NCBI RefSeq assembly: GCF_008704395.1
Contig: NZ_CP023695.1
Span: 2,604,001-2,668,000, forward strand
DNA: 64,000 nt
Direction: 5' to 3'
Origin: Streptomyces alboniger
GTDB taxonomy: Bacteria; Actinomycetota; Actinomycetes; Streptomycetales; Streptomycetaceae
In this document: in pieces, positions 22,362-34,166 of the stretch
Layout: each line of letters begins with the position of its first letter
Numbering within the stretch: the first letter of the stretch is position 1
Translations under genes and position numbers: made by a program
Notes under the pieces: generated by a model
Databases searched by the model: none
Told to the model about the DNA's origin: nothing
The model's input: the letters and a program-made list of their open reading frames with translations, nothing else

Positions 22362-25037
22362 CTAGGGCGGCGGCCGCGTGGCCGCTTCCAGCCGGGGCGA
22401 CGCCCGCGCGCCGGAAGCCACCACCGCGACCGAGCCGTCCACGTCCGTGCGCAGCACCTGGGCCCCGCCCGCCCGCAGGGCCGCGACCGTGACGGGCGCG
22501 GGGTGGCCGTACGAGTTGTCCGCGCCGCAGGAGATCAGCGCCAGCCTCGGCGCCGCCCTGCGCAGGAGCTCCGGATCCTGGTGGGCCGAACCGTGATGGG
22601 CCACTTTGAGGACGTCCACGGAGGCGAGCGACGCGGCGGCCGGGCTGCGCAGCAGGGCACGCTGGCCGGGCGGCTCCAGGTCCCCGAGGAGCAGCAGACT
22701 CACTCCCGCGGTGCGCACGAGCAGCGTCACGCTCGCGTCGTTCGGCCCCTCGGGGGGCGGCGCCGGGCCCGCCGGGGGCCAGAGGACCTGCCAGTCCAAG
22801 GGTCCCGCGCGCCGCCGCTCGCCCGCCACGGCCCGGGTCACCGGAACCCTCTCGGCGGCCGCCTGCTCCCTCACGAACTCCGCCTGCTCCGGCGGCTCCT
22901 GGAATCCCGTCGTCTGGATCACCCCCACCTCACGCCCCCGCAGCACTCCCGGCAGCCCCGCGACGTGGTCGGCGTGGAAGTGCGTGAGCAGCACCAGCGG
23001 CACCCGGGTGATGCCGAGCGAGCGAAGGCACCGATCGGCCGCCACCGGGTCGGGCCCCGCGTCGACAACCACCCCCGTGTCCTCCCCCGCCGCCAGCACC
23101 GTGGCGTCACCCTGGCCCACGTCGCACATCACCATGCGCCACCCCTGCGGCGGCCAGCCCGCGATCACCCGGGTGAGGGGAGGCGGCTGGACGATCGCCA
23201 GGAGGAGGAGCAGGGCGCAGGCCCCGGCGAGCCACGGACGCCGGGCGAGTCCCCGGCCCGCCAGGACGAGCACCACCGTGGCGAGCGCGAGCAGCAGGCC
23301 GCCGTGCCAACCGCCCGGCCAGTCGATGCCGCTGCCGGGCAGCGCCGCGCCGGTGCGGGCGATCTCCGCGATCCACTCGGTGGGCCAACTCGCGCCCCAC
23401 GCCAGCGCCTCGGCGACCGGCATCGCCACCGGCGCCGAGGCCAGCGCGGCGAAGCCGAGCACGGTGGCGGGCGCGACCGCGAACTCCGCGAGCAGATTGC
23501 ACGGCACCGCTACCAGACTCACCCGGGCGGCGAGGACGGCGACGACGGGCGCGCACACCGCCTGCGCCGCGGCCGCGGCGGCCAGCGCGTCGGCGCACCG
23601 CGGTGGCATCCCGCGTCGGCGTAGCGCCGCACTCCAGCGTGGCGCCAGGGTGAGCAGGGCTCCGGTGGCGAGTACGGAGAGCAAGAAGCCGTAGCGACGG
23701 GCCAGCCAAGGGTCGTACAGGACGAGCAGCAGCACAGCGGCGGCCAGCGCCGGGATCAGCGATCTGCGTCTGCCGGTGGCGATGGCGAGGAGTGCGATCA
23801 GCCCACAGGCCGCCGCCCTCAGCACGCTCGGGTCCGGTCGGCAGACGATGACGAAGCCGAGGGTGAGCAGCCCGCCCAGCAGCGCGGTCGTGCGCAGTGG
23901 GATGCCCATCTTCGGTGCGAGGCCCCGTCGTTCGACCCGCTGGGCCGTGCCGGGCGGCCCGATGAGCAGCACGAGGACGATCGTGAGATTCGCACCGCTG
24001 ACGGCGAGCAAGTGCGTCAGGTCGGTGTCCTTGAACGCCTGCTCAAGCTCGGTGGGCACCCGTGAGGTGTCCCCGACCACCAGCCCCGGCAGCAGCGCGC
24101 GGGCGTCGGCCGGCAGGCCTTCCGTGGCCTCGCGCAGCCCGCCCCGCAACTCCCCGGCGAGCCGCTGTGCCCCGGACGGCGCCCCGACCACCCGCGGCGG
24201 CCGCTCTCCCGACACCCTGAACACCGCCGCGGCCCTGTCCCCCTCCGGCAACGGCGGCGCCAACCTCCCTTGCGCCCGTAGCCGCGTGGAGGGCAGCAGC
24301 GTGAGCCAGGGGTCGCCGGGACGACTGGCGCCCGCCGGCCGGCCGCCCGGCGCCCTCACTCCCGCACCCCGGCCACCCGGCAGGTACGGAGGCCTCGCGG
24401 GCCCCGAGGCCTCACCCCGCACCACGACAAGCACCGGTGTCCGTGTCACAGCCACCGTGCCGTCCGCCTCCGTGACACGGACAACGTCGGCGTCCAGAAC
24501 GACAGTGGGCGGCATCGCGTGGGCGCTCGCGACGCGGGGCCGGACGCGCCGAGGGTCGGACGTGACCTCCAGCTCCGCCTCCACCTCGGCGAATTCGCTC
24601 GCCAGGGCGGGGATCGGGCCACGGTGCAGATCCGCCCCGTGCAACGCCGTGGAGCCCGCGGAGGCGGCGGCACAGAGCAGGGTCGCGGCCACCGACAACC
24701 GCCCCCGGGCACACCGCCGACCGGCGCCCCGCCCTCGCGGCGACCACCCCCGCCGCCCACCCGGGGTCCCGCCCGGGGGCGCGGGGCCGGCCCCGATCCC
24801 AGCCGTCCACGTGACCAGCAACGCGCCCGCCACCGCCACACAGGCCGCCACCGTGACGACCGCCCACCGTGGCGGCGCGTCCAGCATGAGCGCGGCCGTC
24901 ACCCACGCCGCCAACGCGGGTGGCACCAGGCGGAGATCGACCGGCCCCTCCTGCCGGGGGTGCGCGGCGCCGAGGCGGTGGCCCGACGAGACGTGGACCG
25001 CCGCACGCGCGCCCCCGGCCCGAGATCGCGGCGTCAT
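22362..25037 (-). CDS. comEC: ComEC/Rec2 DNA-uptake channel
   Basis: The 891-residue polytopic membrane protein has an N-terminal membrane region, an OB-like soluble domain (residues about 150-300), the Competence domain with HLLAVSGANLTIVLVLLIG and further membrane helices, and a C-terminal metallo-beta-lactamase domain with LTHFHADHVAGLPG, KVAHHGS and a late His region. It is thought to carry single-stranded DNA across the membrane. Its ATG overlaps the comEA stop by 4 nt, so the pair is translationally coupled. Natural competence is not established in Streptomyces; the conserved pair may serve DNA scavenging or another role. Confidence 0.9.
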   Translation of the reverse strand: MTPRSRAGGARAAVHVSSGHRLGAAHPRQEGPVDLRLVPPALAAWVTAALMLDAPPRWAVVTVAACVAVAGALLVTWTAGIGAGPAPPGGTPGGRRGWSPRGRGAGRRCARGRLSVAATLLCAAASAGSTALHGADLHRGPIPALASEFAEVEAELEVTSDPRRVRPRVASAHAMPPTVVLDADVVRVTEADGTVAVTRTPVLVVVRGEASGPARPPYLPGGRGAGVRAPGGRPAGASRPGDPWLTLLPSTRLRAQGRLAPPLPEGDRAAAVFRVSGERPPRVVGAPSGAQRLAGELRGGLREATEGLPADARALLPGLVVGDTSRVPTELEQAFKDTDLTHLLAVSGANLTIVLVLLIGPPGTAQRVERRGLAPKMGIPLRTTALLGGLLTLGFVIVCRPDPSVLRAAACGLIALLAIATGRRRSLIPALAAAVLLLVLYDPWLARRYGFLLSVLATGALLTLAPRWSAALRRRGMPPRCADALAAAAAAQAVCAPVVAVLAARVSLVAVPCNLLAEFAVAPATVLGFAALASAPVAMPVAEALAWGASWPTEWIAEIARTGAALPGSGIDWPGGWHGGLLLALATVVLVLAGRGLARRPWLAGACALLLLLAIVQPPPLTRVIAGWPPQGWRMVMCDVGQGDATVLAAGEDTGVVVDAGPDPVAADRCLRSLGITRVPLVLLTHFHADHVAGLPGVLRGREVGVIQTTGFQEPPEQAEFVREQAAAERVPVTRAVAGERRRAGPLDWQVLWPPAGPAPPPEGPNDASVTLLVRTAGVSLLLLGDLEPPGQRALLRSPAAASLASVDVLKVAHHGSAHQDPELLRRAAPRLALISCGADNSYGHPAPVTVAALRAGGAQVLRTDVDGSVAVVASGARASPRLEAATRPPP

Positions 25038-26176
25038 GGCCGTACGAGATCCTGGAGATCGGCGAAGCGTCGGTCGCCGATGCCGTTGACCTCTCGGAGC
25101 TCTTCGACGGAGCGGAAACCGCCGTGCTCAGTGCGGTAGTCGATGATGTGCTGCGCCAACACGGGACCGACCCCTGGCAGTTCGTCGAGCTGCTCCGCGG
25201 TCGCCGTGTTCAGCCCCACGGGACCCGTGGCGGCCGCCCCCGGCCCGGCTCCCACCGGACCCGACCCCGCCGCGGCACCGGCTCCGCCCGGACCGGTGGC
25301 CGCGGCCGGCTCTCCGACCACCACCTGCTCACCGTCCATCAGGAACCGCGCGCGGTTGAGGCCGCCCATGTCCGCACCGGGCCTGGCCCCGCCCGCGGCC
25401 CGCAGCGCGTCGGCCACCCGGGACCCGGCGGGGAGCCGGTGCACGCCGGGACGGCGGACCTTCCCGCTGACGTCGACGACGATCGCGCCACCACCCGCAC
25501 CGGTCACCGCACCGGCCGCACCGCTCCCGCCCGCTGGTGTGCGCCCCGCCTCGGCCGGGGTCCCCGGCGAGGGAACCGGTCGCGCCCCGTGTTCGGAGGC
25601 CGTGCCCGCCGAGCGCACGACGTCCGGCGCCTCGACGGGCCGCGTCCGCCCCGCCCAGAAGTGCTGCGCGGCGAAGACCACGGCGACGGCGAGAACCACG
25701 ACGAGCGCGACCACGCCCCGCCGTTCGAGCCCGCACCGCGACTGGAGCCACACGGGCAACCGCTCCCGTACGGCAAGGCCCACCCGCTCCCGCCGCGAAG
25801 GTCCGGCCCGCGCCACCCCCTTCGAGGCGGCCTCCGCCTCCTCCGGGGCCTCCCCGGCAGCCCCTTCCCAGGTCTCCTCCCGCCGGGCCCATCCCGGCAC
25901 GGGCGGCGGAGCCGGACGCGCCCCACCGCCGCCCCCTCCCTTGCTTCCCGGCAACAGCGGCACATCCGCGGCCGCCACGTCCAACCGCGGCGAGGGAGGC
26001 GGGGTTTGTGGCTCGGCGAAGAGTCTCTCCGCTCGCAACCGCACCGCCTCCGCCGAGGCATGGCCGCGCCGGACCCGGCGGGCGTGACGGCGCTGCGCCC
26101 GGCCGTCGGACGCGGGGGCGCGACCAGGGCCGCTCGTCGCGGAAGCTGTGCGAGAAGGTGATCGAAGTGAGGTCAT
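25034..26176 (-). CDS. comEA: ComEA family helix-hairpin-helix DNA-binding protein
   Basis: The 380-residue protein has a long Pro/Arg/Ala-rich cytoplasmic N-terminus, one membrane helix near residue 165 (VALVVVLAVAVVFAAQHFW), an SLBB domain (VVDVSGKVRRPGVHRLPAGS, then ADALRAAGGARPG) and a C-terminal double HhH (LNTATAEQLDELPGVGPVLA, NGIGDRRFADL) that binds double-stranded DNA outside the membrane. The N-terminal extension is long compared with the Bacillus protein. ATG at 26176 is chosen; a GTG at 26194 is also possible. comEC follows with a 4-nt overlap. Confidence 0.88.
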   Translation of the reverse strand: MTSLRSPSRTASATSGPGRAPASDGRAQRRHARRVRRGHASAEAVRLRAERLFAEPQTPPPSPRLDVAAADVPLLPGSKGGGGGGARPAPPPVPGWARREETWEGAAGEAPEEAEAASKGVARAGPSRRERVGLAVRERLPVWLQSRCGLERRGVVALVVVLAVAVVFAAQHFWAGRTRPVEAPDVVRSAGTASEHGARPVPSPGTPAEAGRTPAGGSGAAGAVTGAGGGAIVVDVSGKVRRPGVHRLPAGSRVADALRAAGGARPGADMGGLNRARFLMDGEQVVVGEPAAATGPGGAGAAAGSGPVGAGPGAAATGPVGLNTATAEQLDELPGVGPVLAQHIIDYRTEHGGFRSVEELREVNGIGDRRFADLQDLVRP

Positions 26177-26287
26177 GCCGACGACGTTAGGCACCGCCGC
26201 GACATTATGTTGATCTTGGTCAATTCCCGTGGATTACCCAGCAGTTGTGGATAACTCCGTCACCCACACGTGGGACAGAACCAGCTC

Positions 26288-27133
26288 TCACCGAGGCGAG
26301 ACCACGGCCCCCAGCAGCCCCGGCCCGGTGTGCGCCCCGATCACCGCGCCCACCTCACTGACGTGCAGTTCCCCGAGACCCGGCAGCCGCTCGCGCAGGC
26401 GGTCGGCAAGGTCCGACGCCCGGTCCGGTGCCGCCAGATGATGCACCGCGATGTCGACCCGGCCCGTACCGGCACGTTCGACGACGATCTCCTCCAGCCG
26501 GGCGATCGCCTTCGACGCCGTCCGCACCTTCTCCAGCATGTCGATACGGCCGCCGTCCAGCTTCAAGAGGGGCTTCACGGCGAGCGCGGAGCCCAGCAGC
26601 GCCTGCGCGGCGCCGATACGGCCGCCCCTGCGCAGATAGTCGAGGGTGTCGACGTAGAAGTACGCGGACGTTCCCGCGGCGCGCTTCTCGGCGGCCGCCA
26701 CCACCTCCTCCACCGGATCGCCCGCCTCGGCCGCCTCCGCGGCCGCGACGGCACAGAAGCCGAGGGCCATCGCGACCATGCCGGTGTCCACTACCCGCAC
26801 CGGCACCGGAGCGTCCTTCGCGGCGAGTACCGCAGCGTCGTAGGTACCGGAGAACTCGGCGGACAGATGCAGCGAGACGATGGCCGTGGCTCCCGCCTCG
26901 GCCACCTTCCTGTACGTCTCGGCGAAGACCTCGGGGCTGGGCCGGGACGTCGTCACCGGCTTGCGCTTCTGCAACGCCAGGGCGAGGGAGCGCGCCGAGA
27001 TCTCGGTGCCCTCCTCCAGCGCCTGGTCTCCCAGGACCACGGTCAGGGGCACCGCGGTGATGCCGTGCCGCTCCATCGTCCGCTGCGGCAGATAGGCCGT
27101 GGAATCCGTGACGATCGCGACATGGCGGGACAT
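26288..27133 (-). CDS. DegV family fatty-acid-binding protein
   Basis: The 281-residue protein starts MSRHVAIVTDSTAYLPQRTM, the DegV signature, followed by TTSRPSPEVF, SLHLSAEFSGTYDAA, the conserved DTLDYLRRGGRIGAAQALLG and the C-terminal GAVIGAHTGPG. DegV/FakB proteins hold a fatty acid for phosphorylation by FakA kinase; no fakA is nearby. TAGTGT ends 7 nt before the ATG, indicating a leaderless transcript. It lies between comEA and a membrane-protein gene on the same strand. Confidence 0.88.
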   Translation of the reverse strand: MSRHVAIVTDSTAYLPQRTMERHGITAVPLTVVLGDQALEEGTEISARSLALALQKRKPVTTSRPSPEVFAETYRKVAEAGATAIVSLHLSAEFSGTYDAAVLAAKDAPVPVRVVDTGMVAMALGFCAVAAAEAAEAGDPVEEVVAAAEKRAAGTSAYFYVDTLDYLRRGGRIGAAQALLGSALAVKPLLKLDGGRIDMLEKVRTASKAIARLEEIVVERAGTGRVDIAVHHLAAPDRASDLADRLRERLPGLGELHVSEVGAVIGAHTGPGLLGAVVSPR

Positions 27134-27224
27134 GGGCTGGACACTACCCGCCTGGGCCGCCGGGCGGCAGCCCGGCCCCTGCTCGCCCCTTCCCCGGGAG
27201 GAGGTGCCCCGCGTCATGGGCGGC

Positions 27225-27962
27225 TCAGGTCGTGCTCTCGGGCTTGGCCTTCTTCTCCCATGGATACGTGGGCGTCTGCGAAGGCGGCGTGATCGCCGGA
27301 CGCGTGGGCTCCTGGGGCGCCTGCGGTGAGGGCTCGGACCAGGTCTGCTCCGCGTCCTTGCCGGGCTGCGCGGCGGCGGGCTCGGGCCAGGCTTCGGGGG
27401 CCTGCGCGGGGGGCGGCTCCGTCGCCCAGTGCCGCAGGGCGCCCGCCTCCATGTCGATCTGCGTGCTCAACGAGTCCAGGTCGTCGCCCGCGAACCGGTG
27501 GGCACGGTCGCGCGCCGACCACCGCAGCGAGTCCGCCGCCTTGGTGATCTGTTCCGTACGCTCCCTCAGCTCGGGGAGCCGCTCGGCCAGGGCCGCCTTG
27601 TCCGGGTCACGCTCCAGCCGCCGCAGCTCGCCGTCCAGCTCGTGCCCGTGCGCGCTGAGCCGTTCGAACAGGCCGAGGGACTCCTTCAGGGAGGCGTCCT
27701 CGACGGCGCCCGCCTTCAGGACGTCCTGCGTGGCCCGCATCGACGTGCGCAACGACAGCCGCAGCTGGGCCAGTTCGCCCGCGGCGCCGATCTGGGTGAA
27801 GCTCTTCGCGCGAAGGGTGGTGTCCTCCACCGTGCGGCGGGCCTCCGAGATGGTGCGGTCCACACCCCGCTTGGCGGCCTTCACGACCTTCACCGTGGCA
27901 TACACCCCCAGCACCAGGAACAGCACGACGAGCAGCGCCACGATCACGCCCACGGCTTCCAT
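27225..27962 (-). CDS. Single-pass membrane protein with helical cytoplasmic domain
   Basis: The 245-residue protein starts MEAVGVIVALLVVLFLVLGV, an N-terminal membrane anchor, followed by a long charged helical region (residues about 30-170) and a Pro/Glu-rich disordered tail that ends PWEKKAKPESTT. I do not recognise a functional family; such proteins are common next to leuS in Streptomyces by memory. ATG at 27962 follows GAGAGGGG. It may form a coiled-coil scaffold at the membrane, which is only inference from composition. Confidence 0.75.
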   Translation of the reverse strand: MEAVGVIVALLVVLFLVLGVYATVKVVKAAKRGVDRTISEARRTVEDTTLRAKSFTQIGAAGELAQLRLSLRTSMRATQDVLKAGAVEDASLKESLGLFERLSAHGHELDGELRRLERDPDKAALAERLPELRERTEQITKAADSLRWSARDRAHRFAGDDLDSLSTQIDMEAGALRHWATEPPPAQAPEAWPEPAAAQPGKDAEQTWSEPSPQAPQEPTRPAITPPSQTPTYPWEKKAKPESTT

Positions 27963-28026
27963 GACGCCCCTCTCCGAGTCCGGTCCGATCCGCTCCCGCG
28001 GTGACCCCTCCACCGTAAACGGAGAA

Positions 28027-28063
28027 GGCAGGCCGGAGGTTCCATCCGGACCCCCAACCTGCC
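28027..28063 (-). terminator. leuS terminator hairpin
   Basis: GGCAGG and CCTGCC close an outer stem around an inner CCGGA/TCCGG stem, 47 bp past the leuS stop on the minus strand. Confidence 0.5.
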
Positions 28064-28109
28064 CTTAAGGGAAGACCCCTATGCCACTGACCCGGCAGGG
28101 GCCGGCCCG

Positions 28110-31010
<2,901 letters not shown>

Positions 31011-31068
31011 GATCCTCAAAGCTCCATCGATCGTCTCTGCCTACGGAATTGACCGTGCTGGCCAAATG

Positions 31069-31092
31069 AAAAAGCCCCTCGCACAGGAGGGG
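31069..31092 (-). terminator. U-tailed intrinsic terminator in the leuS leader
   Basis: A GC-rich 6-bp stem (31092-31074) followed by TTTTT on the minus strand lies 59 bp before the leuS start. U-tailed terminators are rare in Streptomyces, so its place inside a leader suggests regulated termination. Confidence 0.75.
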
Positions 31093-31137
31093 ACGCCGCG
31101 CCGATTCCGACCGCGATTCACCGGCGGTCGGGACTGA

Positions 31138-31176
31138 TCAGCGCGGCCCGCTAAGCAGAAGGCGTACGGCACGCAT
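31138..31176 (-). CDS. leuL: leuS leader peptide MRAVRLLLSGPR
   Basis: This 12-residue ORF reads MRAVRLLLSGPR with three consecutive leucine codons (CTT CTG CTT). TACCCT ends exactly 6 nt before the ATG, so it is probably translated from a leaderless transcript. It lies 133 bp upstream of leuS and is followed by the attenuator hairpins. The symbol leuL is used descriptively. Confidence 0.7.
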   Translation of the reverse strand: MRAVRLLLSGPR

Positions 31177-31403
31177 GGCGTCAGGGTACCGCAGCGCCCG
31201 CGCGGCCCGCGACGAGGTCACGCGGGCGGCGGCGAGGCCCCTCCCGCCGAGCCTTGGCCAATGGTTACTCCGCGTACCGCCCACTATCGGGGCAACACCA
31301 AGACCGCATCGCACTTTGATAACAACGCAATAACTCAAACCCCGTACCCACTGGTATGGAGCGACTTAGCATGCGGCGGACCGAACCATTTCGGAGCCGC
31401 CCC

Positions 31404-32483
31404 ATGAACCCTCTGCACCCTCATCGCCAGAGCCGTCCTCTCGGCACCGGAGCGCAGCTCCAGCGCCGTCTGCTCGGCACCGGAGCCCTGCTCCTGATAC
31501 CCCTGCTCGTCGTCGTGGGCAGCGACGCCTTCCGGGCCGCCCTGGACTTCACCACCGGCGTCCTGTGCCTGGTCTCCCTCACCGCCGCCGTGGTCTGGGG
31601 CCTGGTCGCCACCGACCGTCTCTTCCTGCGCTCGCGCCAGCGACTGCTCGCCCAGGCCGTGCACCGGGCCACAGCGGTCGCCTCCGTCGGCTTCCTGCTG
31701 CTGCACGGCACCGTCAAGGTCGCCCTGGACCACGTGTCGCTCCTCGGCGCCCTCGTGCCCTTCGGGCTCGGTGTCACCGGCACCGCCGGGCTGATCGGCC
31801 TCGGCTCGCTCGCGGGCCTGCTCATGGTGGCCACGAGCGTCACCGGCGCCCTGCGCAGCGCCTTCGCCTCCCCCGCGCGGATCGCCTCGCGCTGGCGGTC
31901 GCTGCACATGCTGGCCTACCCCGCCTGGTGCGCGGCGCTGATCCACGGCCTGTACGCGGGCCGCCCGCCGAAGCCGTGGGTGATCACCCTGTACTGCCTG
32001 TGCCTGGTCGCGGTCGCCGGGGCCGTCGCACTGCGCGCGGCGCCGCCGCCGATCAAGCGGATGGTCGCCTCCCGGATCCTGGCCCTGCTGGAACCCGACC
32101 GGGGGGCTCCGCCCCGCGGCCGGCCACCCACGCGGGACACCGCCTCCAGCCCGCTCCCCGGCACGGCCCCTGACTTCACGGCCGCCCCCGACCCCGTCGT
32201 CGGCATCTCCGCGGCCTACCGCGCACTGGCCGAGCCGCCACGCCACGCGCCCCGCGCCGAGCCCGCGGAAGGCTGGCCCGTCCCCTGCCCGCCCCCGCCC
32301 GCCGAGTCCCCGTACGTGGCGCCCCAGCCCACGTACGACACCACGCCCCAGCCCGTCTACCACCTCACCTACGACTACGACACCGCGTACGACAGCGGCC
32401 CCGCCACCGAACCGCTGCCCCGGCCCTTCCAGGCCCCCAGCTCGGGCGAGCCCTGGAACGCCGGCACCGGAGGCCATCCTTGA
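31404..32483 (+). CDS. Ferric-reductase-like / cytochrome b-type membrane protein
   Basis: The 359-residue protein has about six membrane helices in residues 20-220. Histidines are placed for haem b ligation: HRATAVASVGFLLLHGTVKV in one helix pair and WRSLHMLAYPAWCAALIHGL in another. The pattern resembles the ferric reductase-like transmembrane domain. The C-terminal 140 residues are Pro-rich and disordered. ATG at 31404 follows GGAG by about 7 nt. The stop overlaps the start of the NuoF-like gene by 4 nt, so the two products are probably made together and form one electron-transfer unit. Confidence 0.75.
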   Translation: MNPLHPHRQSRPLGTGAQLQRRLLGTGALLLIPLLVVVGSDAFRAALDFTTGVLCLVSLTAAVVWGLVATDRLFLRSRQRLLAQAVHRATAVASVGFLLLHGTVKVALDHVSLLGALVPFGLGVTGTAGLIGLGSLAGLLMVATSVTGALRSAFASPARIASRWRSLHMLAYPAWCAALIHGLYAGRPPKPWVITLYCLCLVAVAGAVALRAAPPPIKRMVASRILALLEPDRGAPPRGRPPTRDTASSPLPGTAPDFTAAPDPVVGISAAYRALAEPPRHAPRAEPAEGWPVPCPPPPAESPYVAPQPTYDTTPQPVYHLTYDYDTAYDSGPATEPLPRPFQAPSSGEPWNAGTGGHP

Positions 32484-34072
32484 ACGCGCCGCTACCCGAC
32501 GTCCCCGAAGTCCGCGTCGTCGGTCTCCCCCTCCTCACATCCGGCTTCGACCTGGTCGAACGCCTGGACCTGACCATGCATCTGAAGGTGCACGGCCCCC
32601 TGGAACCGATGGCGGGCGAGCCGCTCGCCCGCCTCGCCGAGCAGATCGCGCTGCGCGGCCGGGGCGGCGCCGGCTTCCCCTTCGCCCGGAAACTGCGGGC
32701 CGTCGCCGACGCGGCGATACGCCGCGGCGTGCGCCCCGTGGTGGTCGTCAACGGCAGCGAGGACGAGCCGGCCTGCCGCAAGGACACCGTCCTGATCAAC
32801 CGCGCCCCACACCTGATCCTGGACGGCGCCCTGCTCGCCGCGGAGGCCATCGGCGCCCGCACCCTCGTCATCGGCGTGACGCGCGACTCCACCGAGACCT
32901 CGATGAGCAACGCCCTCGCCGAGCGCGGCCTCGGCAACCGCCGCGGATCGGCGCTCCGCGCGCGCGTGCAGCGCAATCCGGTACGGATGGTCACCGGGGA
33001 GTCCTCCGCCCTGGTGCGCTCGGCCGACGGCGGCCCCCCGCTGCCGCCGGGCCGCAAGGTGCGTACGTCCGACTCCGGAGTGGGCGGCGCGCCCACCCTG
33101 CTCTCCAACGCGGAGACCTTCGCGCAGCTCGCCATCGCCGCCCGGACCGGAGCGGACCGCTACTGCCGCACCGGCCTGCGCGACGAGCCGGGCACGGTCC
33201 TGCTGACCCTCTCCGGAGCGGTCGCCCGGCCGATGGTCGTCGAGGTGCCCACGGGCGTGCCCCTGCGGTACGTCCTTCAGCTCGCCGGCGCCCCACCGCT
33301 CCCCCAGGGCGTGCTGACGGGCGGGTACCACGGCAAGTGGCTCGACAGCGTCACGGCGCACGACGCGGTCGTCTCCCGCGCCTCCCTGGAGGCCTGCGGA
33401 GGCGCGCTCGGCGCGGGCGCGATCCTGCCGATCGGCGAGGACACCTGCCCCCTCGGGGAGTCGCTGCGCGTCGCGCACTGGCTCGCCGCCGAGAGCTCCG
33501 GCCAGTGCGGCCCCTGCTACCTCGGCCTCCCGGCGGCGGCGCGCGGCCTCGCGGATGTCCTGGACGGGGGCGGCCCGACCGCCCTCGAAGCGCTGCGCGA
33601 GGTGACCCGTGCCGTGAAGAGGCGCGGTGCCTGCAAGCATCCCGACGGCTCGGCGGCCTTCCTGGAGTCGTCGATCACGGCGTTCACCGACGACCTCGCG
33701 GCGCATGTCCTGGGCCATGGCTGCGGCCGTCCCGTGACGGGTGTCCTGCCCCTCCAGGCGGAGGCTCCCCCGGCCCAGGCGCCCAGTGGCCGCAAGCTGG
33801 CCGTCGACTGGACGCTCTGCCAGGGGCACGGCCTGTGCGCGGATATCGTCCCGGAGCTGATCCAGCTCGGTCCTGACGGCTTCCCCGCCGTGGCGGAGGC
33901 CGCCGTACCGCGCTACTCCGAAGCGCGCGCCTCCCGCGCCGTGCGCCGCTGCCCGGCGCTCGCCCTGCGCATCGAGGAGGACCCGGAGGCGGCACCCCCA
34001 GCCCGTCCCGAGCGGCCCGCCGCGCTCCCGCCCGGTCGGCGCCGCAGGGCGCTGGGCAGCGGACGGCAGTGA
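32480..34072 (+). CDS. NuoF-like flavoprotein fused to a ferredoxin domain
   Basis: The 530-residue protein has a Complex-I 51-kDa-type FMN/NAD(H) fold with GRGGAGFP at residues 60-67 and NGSEDEPACRKD, an SLBB domain (about 240-300), and a Fe-S helical domain with SSGQCGPC (Cys343, Cys346) and Cys385. The canonical first Cys of ESCGKC is Ser here, so the cluster ligation differs from NuoF. A C-terminal ferredoxin follows with Cys447-x2-His-x2-Cys453 and Cys491-Pro, the [3Fe-4S]-like type with His. Translation starts at TTG 32480, preceded by GGAGG, overlapping the upstream membrane gene. It probably moves electrons between NAD(P)H, ferredoxin and the membrane haem protein; direction unknown. 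Confidence 0.82.
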   Translation: MNAPLPDVPEVRVVGLPLLTSGFDLVERLDLTMHLKVHGPLEPMAGEPLARLAEQIALRGRGGAGFPFARKLRAVADAAIRRGVRPVVVVNGSEDEPACRKDTVLINRAPHLILDGALLAAEAIGARTLVIGVTRDSTETSMSNALAERGLGNRRGSALRARVQRNPVRMVTGESSALVRSADGGPPLPPGRKVRTSDSGVGGAPTLLSNAETFAQLAIAARTGADRYCRTGLRDEPGTVLLTLSGAVARPMVVEVPTGVPLRYVLQLAGAPPLPQGVLTGGYHGKWLDSVTAHDAVVSRASLEACGGALGAGAILPIGEDTCPLGESLRVAHWLAAESSGQCGPCYLGLPAAARGLADVLDGGGPTALEALREVTRAVKRRGACKHPDGSAAFLESSITAFTDDLAAHVLGHGCGRPVTGVLPLQAEAPPAQAPSGRKLAVDWTLCQGHGLCADIVPELIQLGPDGFPAVAEAAVPRYSEARASRAVRRCPALALRIEEDPEAAPPARPERPAALPPGRRRRALGSGRQ

Positions 34073-34121
34073 CAAGAAGGGCCGCGACGACAGCGGGACG
34101 GCAGAGAGGAACGACAAAGAA

Positions 34122-34160
34122 ATGAGAGCGGGCCACCCGATCCGGGTGGCCCGCTCTCAT
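34122..34160. terminator. Strong bidirectional terminator
   Basis: A perfect 17-bp stem (34122-34138 and 34144-34160) with a 5-nt loop lies between the converging NuoF-like gene and tRNA-Ala gene. It would end transcripts from both sides. Confidence 0.85.
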
Positions 34161-34166
34161 GTGCTG

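Larger units (their letters stand above)
31066..31188 (-). promoter_or_regulatory. leuS transcription attenuator (leader)
   Basis: On the minus strand, in order: a -10-like TACCCT (31188-31183); the leader peptide ORF (31176-31138); a perfect 8-bp hairpin CCGACCGC/GCGGTCGG (31131-31107); and a terminator stem with CCCCTC/GAGGGG followed by five U (31092-31069). Stalling at the three Leu codons would change which hairpin forms. This fits classical peptide-mediated attenuation responding to charged tRNA-Leu. The alternative antiterminator pairing was not folded by software. Confidence 0.7.

Noticed and set aside
31107..31131. T-box riboswitch at leuS
   Set aside because: No T-box core sequence or specifier-loop arrangement was found; a leader peptide with Leu codons explains the structures better.
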